Shown: positions 59,505 through 64,000 of the stretch, one piece after another | Numbering within the stretch: position 1 is the stretch's first letter | Layout: every line of letters starts with the position of its first letter | From: Nyssa sinensis | Lineage: Eukaryota; Streptophyta; Magnoliopsida; Cornales; Nyssaceae | Direction: 5' to 3' | Assembly: GCA_008638375.1 (NCBI GenBank) | Contig: CM018051.1 | Coordinates: 7,093,918 to 7,157,917 of the forward strand | DNA length: 64,000 nt | The notes under the pieces: model-generated | Databases searched by the model: none | What the model was told of the DNA's origin: nothing | What the model saw: only the letters and a program-made list of their open reading frames with translations | Position numbers and translations under genes: made by a program

Positions 59505-59935
59505 ATACACTATTAGCGACGCATGCATGCATTGCTAAAAGTGGCCATGAGCGTCGCTAATGATCTTTTGCGACGCACAAACGTGCGTCGCTAAGGCGTT
59601 ACAAATAGTGGCATCGCTAATAGTATTAGCGACGCACGAACCCTTTGGTGTCGCTGAAGGTGACTATTAGCGACACGCACATTGCGTCGCTAATATTTGG
59701 GAACAAGCGTCACAAATACTACACAAAGACGTAGTGTGCGTCGCTGAAAACCACTATTAGCGACGCTCAATATGCGTCGCTAAAGGCTCCTATTAACGAC
59801 TCACGGTTGGGTGTCGCTAAACGTGATTATTAGCGACACACAGTATGCGTTGCTAATAGTTGTTTTCAGCGACGCACAACCGTGCGTCGCTAATAGGAGC
59901 CTTTAGCGACGCTCAGTGTGCGTCGCTAAAAGTTT
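59505..59935. repeat. CACTA subterminal repeats, largely palindromic
   Basis: The motif TTAGCGACGCAC and its inverse GTGCGTCGCTAA recur many times. Segments 59757-59818 and 59867-59930 form an imperfect inverted repeat of about 62 bp around a smaller palindrome, so this end could fold into one long hairpin. Such motifs are the usual binding sites of TNPA-like proteins. Confidence 0.85.
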
Positions 59936-60370
59936 TTTTTTTTTAAAAAAAAAAACATATTTGCTTTGTTTTATTTGTTCTTTTATTCCTGTTTAAACCT
60001 GTTTCAATCATCCATCTTGATATACAATAAAATCCAAACATTCTGAAATGAATATATTAAAAAAAAAAATACATTCATATATTAAACTAATTATGTACAT
60101 TTGTAAAAGTGCAATTTAATAATAAATAGAAAAATTAAAAATTATCTTCAAAATGTAACTACAGATGTCCATGAAAGGAAAAAAAAATAAAAATAAAAAT
60201 AACAAGTTTCGATGCAAAACATAAAGATGGCACGGCAATGATCCCGATCAATTTGAAATAAAGATCAAATGATATAGATTAGAACAATTATTAAATATAT
60301 ATGAACATAGAATGTAAATAGATTTTTTTTTTTTGCATGCATAAATAGTAAGAACAGAATAAAGTAGCAT

Positions 60371-61052
60371 AAGTCTATTTTATCATTTGTGAGGTGTGTG
60401 ATAGAGTTTCGGTATAGTTAGGCCGATATCCGGCATTTTGGTTTGTCAAAACTCCAAAATAGGCCTTTTTGAAGTTGAAACTTGCATAAGTTTCAAACCG
60501 AGCATCCGAACCGAGTGCCATAAGTTCGTGCAAGTCTATTTTATCATTTGTGAGGTGTGTGATGGGGTTTTGGTGTAGTTAGGCTGATATCCGACATTTT
60601 GGTCTGTCAAAACCTAAAATGGGCCTTTTTGAAGCTGAAACTTGCATAAGTTTCAAACCGGGCATCCGAACCGAGTGCCGTAAGTTCGTGCAAATCTATT
60701 TTATCATTTGTGAGGTGTGTGATGGGGTTTCAGTATAGTTAGGCCGATATCCGGCATTTTGATCTGTCAAAACTCCAAAATGGGCCTTTCTGAAGTTGAA
60801 ACTTGCATAAGTTTCAAATCGAGCATCCGAACCGAGTGCCGTAAGTTCGTACAAGTCTATTTTATCATTTGTGAGGTGTGTGCTATGGTTTCGGTGTAGT
60901 TAGGCCAATATCTGGCATTTTGGTTTGTCAAAATCTCAAAATCGGCCTTTTTGAAGCTGAAACTTGCATAAGTTTCAAACCGGGCATCCAAACCGAGTGC
61001 TGTAAGTTCGTGCAAGTCTATTTTATCATTTTTGAGGTGTGTGATGGGGTTT
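60371..61052. repeat. 161-bp tandem repeat, four copies plus a partial one
   Basis: Units starting AAGTCTATTTTATCATTT begin at 60371, 60532, 60692, 60853 and 61014. Each contains GATATCCGGCATTTTGG, TTGAAACTTGCATAAGTTTCAA (a palindrome) and CGAACCGAGTGCC. It lies inside the CACTA element, 3' of its gene. Confidence 0.92.
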
Positions 61053-61109
61053 ACGTAACATTTTCTATAAATAATAAATCCACCAAAGTATATAATTTTA
61101 AAAACTTAC

Positions 61110-62577
61110 CAAGGTTGTGAAGAGTCACGCTGCTGGCTGAGCATCGTCTGCACAAGAGCCTCTAGCTGGGAATATTGCTCCTCGAGGCTATCTACTTTCT
61201 GCCGCAGCTCTACATTATCTCGTTGAACTTCTTCAGTGGCTGCGTGTGCCCTAGCATCACTCTCAAAGGACGATGTCGTCGGCGCCATCCCAGTCCCTAA
61301 GCCACACACATAGCCACACCTCTTGCCCAGAACAGTCTCCCGTATCTGGTCGTCGGTTGGCGGATCCTGACCCTCAGCTGTCGGCTGAGCACGCAGCCGG
61401 ACCATCTCTTCCTATAAAAACATAAATATATGTTACTACTTTTATAACTTTAGATTAATATTAAATTAGTAATAATGTGGCAAGTTACATAAAAAAACTT
61501 ACATAAAGGCGCTGTGCTTCAGGCCCAGCCCAACCCTTATTGGGGTTGTAGTGCGTCCTGTGCCACAAATCAATGGGGCTGGGTGGTGTACCAGTGTCCT
61601 GGTCTCGCTGGAGCAAATAAATAGTAGCTTGTGAAGATTGATTTCATGAATAAATTATACAATAAGAACTTGATACATTTATTAACTTACCATATCATGC
61701 CTATACTGTACAAAATAACGTAATCCACCACAGTAGGTCACCTTTTGTTTGCTTCTGCTCTCGTTATTTTTCTTACTAAGTTCTTACACTTGGCCAAAAC
61801 AAAGAAGGTTAGTATAAATGACAATGATTCATCATACAACAAAAGTAATTTTGATAATTTTTACCTGGAATGCATCACTAGCGAACCGGTCGCATAGTAA
61901 CATCCAATCCTCCATCGCCACCCCTTTGTAGGTCTGTCGCGAGGCTCTCTACCGACTGCCACCTCCGCCTCGTAGTGCATGTGGAGTCTATGTCGGTAGT
62001 CCCTGAAACGGGTTCCCAAGTAACGGTCGACTGCTTTCACGACATAAGGCAGGTGGAGATCGATGTCAAATTTCTCCTGTAAAAGCATGTCATTGTCAAA
62101 ACATTACGGCATAACATATGTTAAAATTTATTGCAAAACACAATAATAAAAGACATACCTGGATATGCACATGAATATCCCGTCTCTCCGCGTCAGTAAC
62201 CTGACTCCAGTCACTGACATGGAGTGGGGCGCGTAGCCGGCAAATGATGCCGACCTCCGTAATGAATTGTTGTGCCCACTAGCAACAGGCTTTAGCAAGC
62301 CCGGAGGTATCTCAATCTGAAGGGGCGCGCCCCCCACTGCCTTCATCTGAACCTGCAAGTTGCGATTCTTCAACCTACCACGCCTTTGTCTAGGGGCGGT
62401 GGCCGAAGCTTTAGAAGAAAAAAAATAGAAACAATTAGTACCATATTTATATAATCATTAATAAAAATGGAAACTATGCATACCATCGGCGGCAGGATCG
62501 GTTGACCCTGCAGATGAGAGGGAAGGGGTTGATGGTTCCTGCATAACTGCGCGTCTGCGTGAACCTGGTCTAACCAT
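61110..62577 (-). pseudogene. Transposase_24 (PTTA/En/Spm)-type gene of the CACTA element
   Basis: Six minus-strand exons are placed by splice sites: 62484-62577 (start MVRPGS), 62159-62408, 61865-62076, 61691-61775, 61503-61607 and 61110-61411. Matching family pieces are FITEVGIICRLRAPLHVSDW, EKFDIDLHLPYVVKAVDRYL, WMLLCDRFASDAFQ, KNNESRSKQKVTYCGGLRY, IDLWHRTHYNPNKGW and ETVLGKRCGYVCGLGTGMAP, then a coiled-coil-like tail. Exons 62159-62408 (near 62270-62285) and 61865-62076 (near 61925-61940) each need a one-base frame change to keep the family sequence, so the gene is probably inactive. This type of protein is the accessory (TNPA-like) product rather than the catalytic transposase. Confidence 0.75.
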
Positions 62578-62852
62578 ATTTACAAATAAAGTTTAAAAAT
62601 AAAATTGTTTCTATTTAATCATAAAAATCAAAATCCTTATTATTTACTTGACACCTAGCTTTTAATTTTTATCTATTAATTAAGATCATTCGTCAAGAAT
62701 TATTTACTTGGCACCTGACAACAACAACTTAACCAACAAAAGCAAAGTGAGTTTTTTTATCACATCTTTTTTTTTTTTAGCAACGCCACACGTGTGCGTC
62801 GCAAAAAGTGAGTTTTTTTTGTAGTGAAGGATAATCATAAGAAAGACTCTAG

Positions 62853-62943
62853 CCTTTTAGCGACGCTTTCTATACGTCGCGAATAATGTGCGTCGTAAAA
62901 AGTGAATTTTTTTGTAATGAAAAATAATCATAAGAAAGACTCT
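62853..62943. repeat. Duplicated CACTA terminus with adjoining gag flank
   Basis: After the true CACTA end at 62826 and 26 bases of gag flank, a second, shortened CACTA end appears (AGCGACGCTTTCTATACGTC...TTTTTTTGTAATG). It is followed by another copy of the same flank (ATAATCATAAGAAAGACTCTAG). Terminus plus flank were thus duplicated in tandem. Confidence 0.8.
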
Positions 62944-63069
62944 AGTGTAACTAAAAAGGGAGTCAGAAGTTCCGGCAAAAAAAAAAAGGCATCCAAGAGC
63001 CTCAACCAACACTAGGACAGGAAGGTATGGAACCTACACCCGTCTGAATGCCTCATTAACATCACAATT

Positions 63070-63442
63070 TAATGCTATATAAAAATTGTACTACGATTAT
63101 TGTTTACCTGTCCATTGTTTTACGAAAGTCATTGGAACATAATATTTGCATGCATTAAGAATGACCTCAAAGTCAACAAAATCGATCTCCACCAACACAT
63201 TGACCACAGGATAAATTATATTAACAAAAAAATAAATAGATAACATCATCTTGCACCCAAAAAAAAAAGAAATAAAAATTCACTAAATTCATTATTTATT
63301 TACAACGAAAATAATCATACAATCTGATCATGTATAACCGAAATCAATACACCAAAAAACAAAAAAAAAAAACCCATATAATATGTCTCTCTATATGTGT
63401 GTGTCTATATATCAAAGGCCTGGCAATCAGTAGTCTCAAAAA
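63070..63442. repeat. 3' flank of the second NHL copy (duplicate of 55654-56230)
   Basis: The sequence follows 55654-56230 closely but lacks about 178 bp (55745-55922 of the first copy). The missing part is bounded in the first copy by the 5-bp repeat AATGA, which fits a microhomology deletion. Confidence 0.85.
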
Positions 63443-64000
63443 CTACCAGTCGAAGTCACACTTGGTAGTCTGGAAACTACCAGATGTTTGGCCATTAGAA
63501 TTCAAAGGAACCTGCAAATCACATTCAATCTTGGGCTTAAATTTAGGAGTTTTAATGGCTCCCAGCTTCAACCGAACTCGAAGATAGAGTTTCACATTAA
63601 CACTGTATGTTCCTGAACTCCTCTCTGAATTATAACTGGAAAGCTCTGAACTTCCAAGCGTTACTATGTTCTGTCCACTGAACTCAGGATTCAACGTAGC
63701 AGTGTTCTTGTGACCCTGATAAAATGGCTCCAAGGTGGCGACGGCGAAGCGCTGGTCTTCGTAGAAAGCTCTGGCTTCTATGCGATCGTAGTATATGCCG
63801 ATGCGCTTGTTTGGGTTCCGGACGGTCATGTTGAGGGCGAGGTTGTAGTAGAGGGTGTTGGTGGTGGTGGAGAGATTGAACTCAGTGAGGGAAGCGTCGG
63901 TGACATGAAACTTCACCTTGTTGGGGCGGAAGACGAGCCAGAAGATGAGGATGGCGATGCCTACGATGACGACGACGGTGAGGATGATTTGGAAGACGAG
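63443..64000 (-). CDS. NHL LEA_2-domain protein, second copy, truncated by window end
   Basis: The frame stays open to the window edge and gives the last 186 residues, from inside the membrane segment (FQIILTVVVIVGIAILIFWLVFRP) to the stop. It matches the copy at 56233-56925 except for a few substitutions, for example NPEF instead of SPEF and QVPL instead of MVPL. No stops or frame changes are visible, so both copies look functional. The N-terminal part lies beyond the window. It is a direct duplicate, separated from the first copy by the Tat/CACTA block. Confidence 0.93.
   Translation of the reverse strand, partial: LVFQIILTVVVIVGIAILIFWLVFRPNKVKFHVTDASLTEFNLSTTTNTLYYNLALNMTVRNPNKRIGIYYDRIEARAFYEDQRFAVATLEPFYQGHKNTATLNPEFSGQNIVTLGSSELSSYNSERSSGTYSVNVKLYLRVRLKLGAIKTPKFKPKIECDLQVPLNSNGQTSGSFQTTKCDFDW

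Larger units (their letters stand above)
59493..62826. mobile_element. Non-autonomous CACTA (En/Spm) DNA transposon
   Basis: The element starts CACTACAACAAAATAC and ends AGTTTTTTTTGTAGTG, with the 3-bp target duplication AAG at 59490-59492 and 62827-62829. It interrupts the gag of the Tat fragment, whose frame resumes exactly after it. Subterminal regions are packed with TTAGCGACGCAC-type motifs in both orientations. It carries a Transposase_24-type gene but no TNP2 transposase in its 3.3 kb, so it would need another element to move. Confidence 0.93.
57597..63061 (+). mobile_element. Truncated older Tat element (5' LTR plus gag), split by a CACTA insertion
   Basis: 57597-58157 resembles the LTR of the element at 42970 (starts TGATATG, ends AGTATCA, shares AATCCTAATCAACTTAAGAAA and GGCTAC-GCCGGAGCCAA). 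A primer site TTTGGCACCGTCTGTGGG follows at 58159. Gag then runs to 59492 and resumes at 62827 after the CACTA element, ending near 63061 where the second NHL block begins. There is no pol and no 3' LTR. It is clearly older than the 42970 element, with several stops and frame changes. Confidence 0.85.

Overview
This is a window of nuclear chromosome from a flowering plant, most likely a eudicot. The signs are multi-exon genes with GT-AG introns, AT-rich intergenic DNA with many (TA)n and (TG)n microsatellites, an SMXL (Clp-N/EAR) gene, NHL (NDR1/HIN1-like) genes, a Tat-type Ty3 retrotransposon with an antisense ORF, a CACTA transposon and an Au-like SINE. No organelle, rRNA, tRNA or bacterial features were seen. 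I cannot name the species.

Layout. 1-4.7 kb is repeat-rich: a SINE with a 16-bp target duplication, a dead LINE reverse transcriptase and a Mutator-type MITE. 4.7-14.4 kb holds the 3' exons of a CLEC16A/TRANSPARENT TESTA 9-like gene on the + strand. Its long introns contain a complete TRIM retroelement and several local duplications, and one exon appears to carry a one-base frameshift. 14.4-21.9 kb is intergenic (MITEs, microsatellites). 21.9-25.2 kb is an intact three-exon SMXL3-like gene of 849 residues. 25.2-42.9 kb is intergenic and full of old repeats: a second TRIM of the same family, a Tourist MITE, LINE 3' ends, and a degenerate LTR element carrying a nested copia-type mini-element.

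42,970-53,267 is a young 10.3-kb Tat-lineage Ty3 retrotransposon. It has 680-bp LTRs differing at 8 sites and a 5-bp target duplication. Gag-pol is broken by stops and gag lacks its usual core. Downstream of pol come a tandem array of small hairpins and an antisense ORF.

55.7-64 kb is a duplicated NHL gene (two nearly identical minus-strand copies, the second cut by the window end). The copies are separated by an older Tat fragment (5' LTR plus gag) into which a 3.3-kb CACTA element has inserted. The CACTA carries a frameshifted Transposase_24-type gene and no visible TNP2 transposase.

The host genes do not form a pathway: a probable endomembrane-trafficking protein, a phloem-type SMXL repressor and a membrane-anchored NHL protein. 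SMXL3 next to NHL genes may reflect conserved microsynteny with Arabidopsis chromosome 3. The most unusual observations are the covarying hairpin array in the Tat element, the C-to-T/CHG mutation signature of that element, the duplicated CACTA terminus together with host flank, and the transposon-split NHL duplication.
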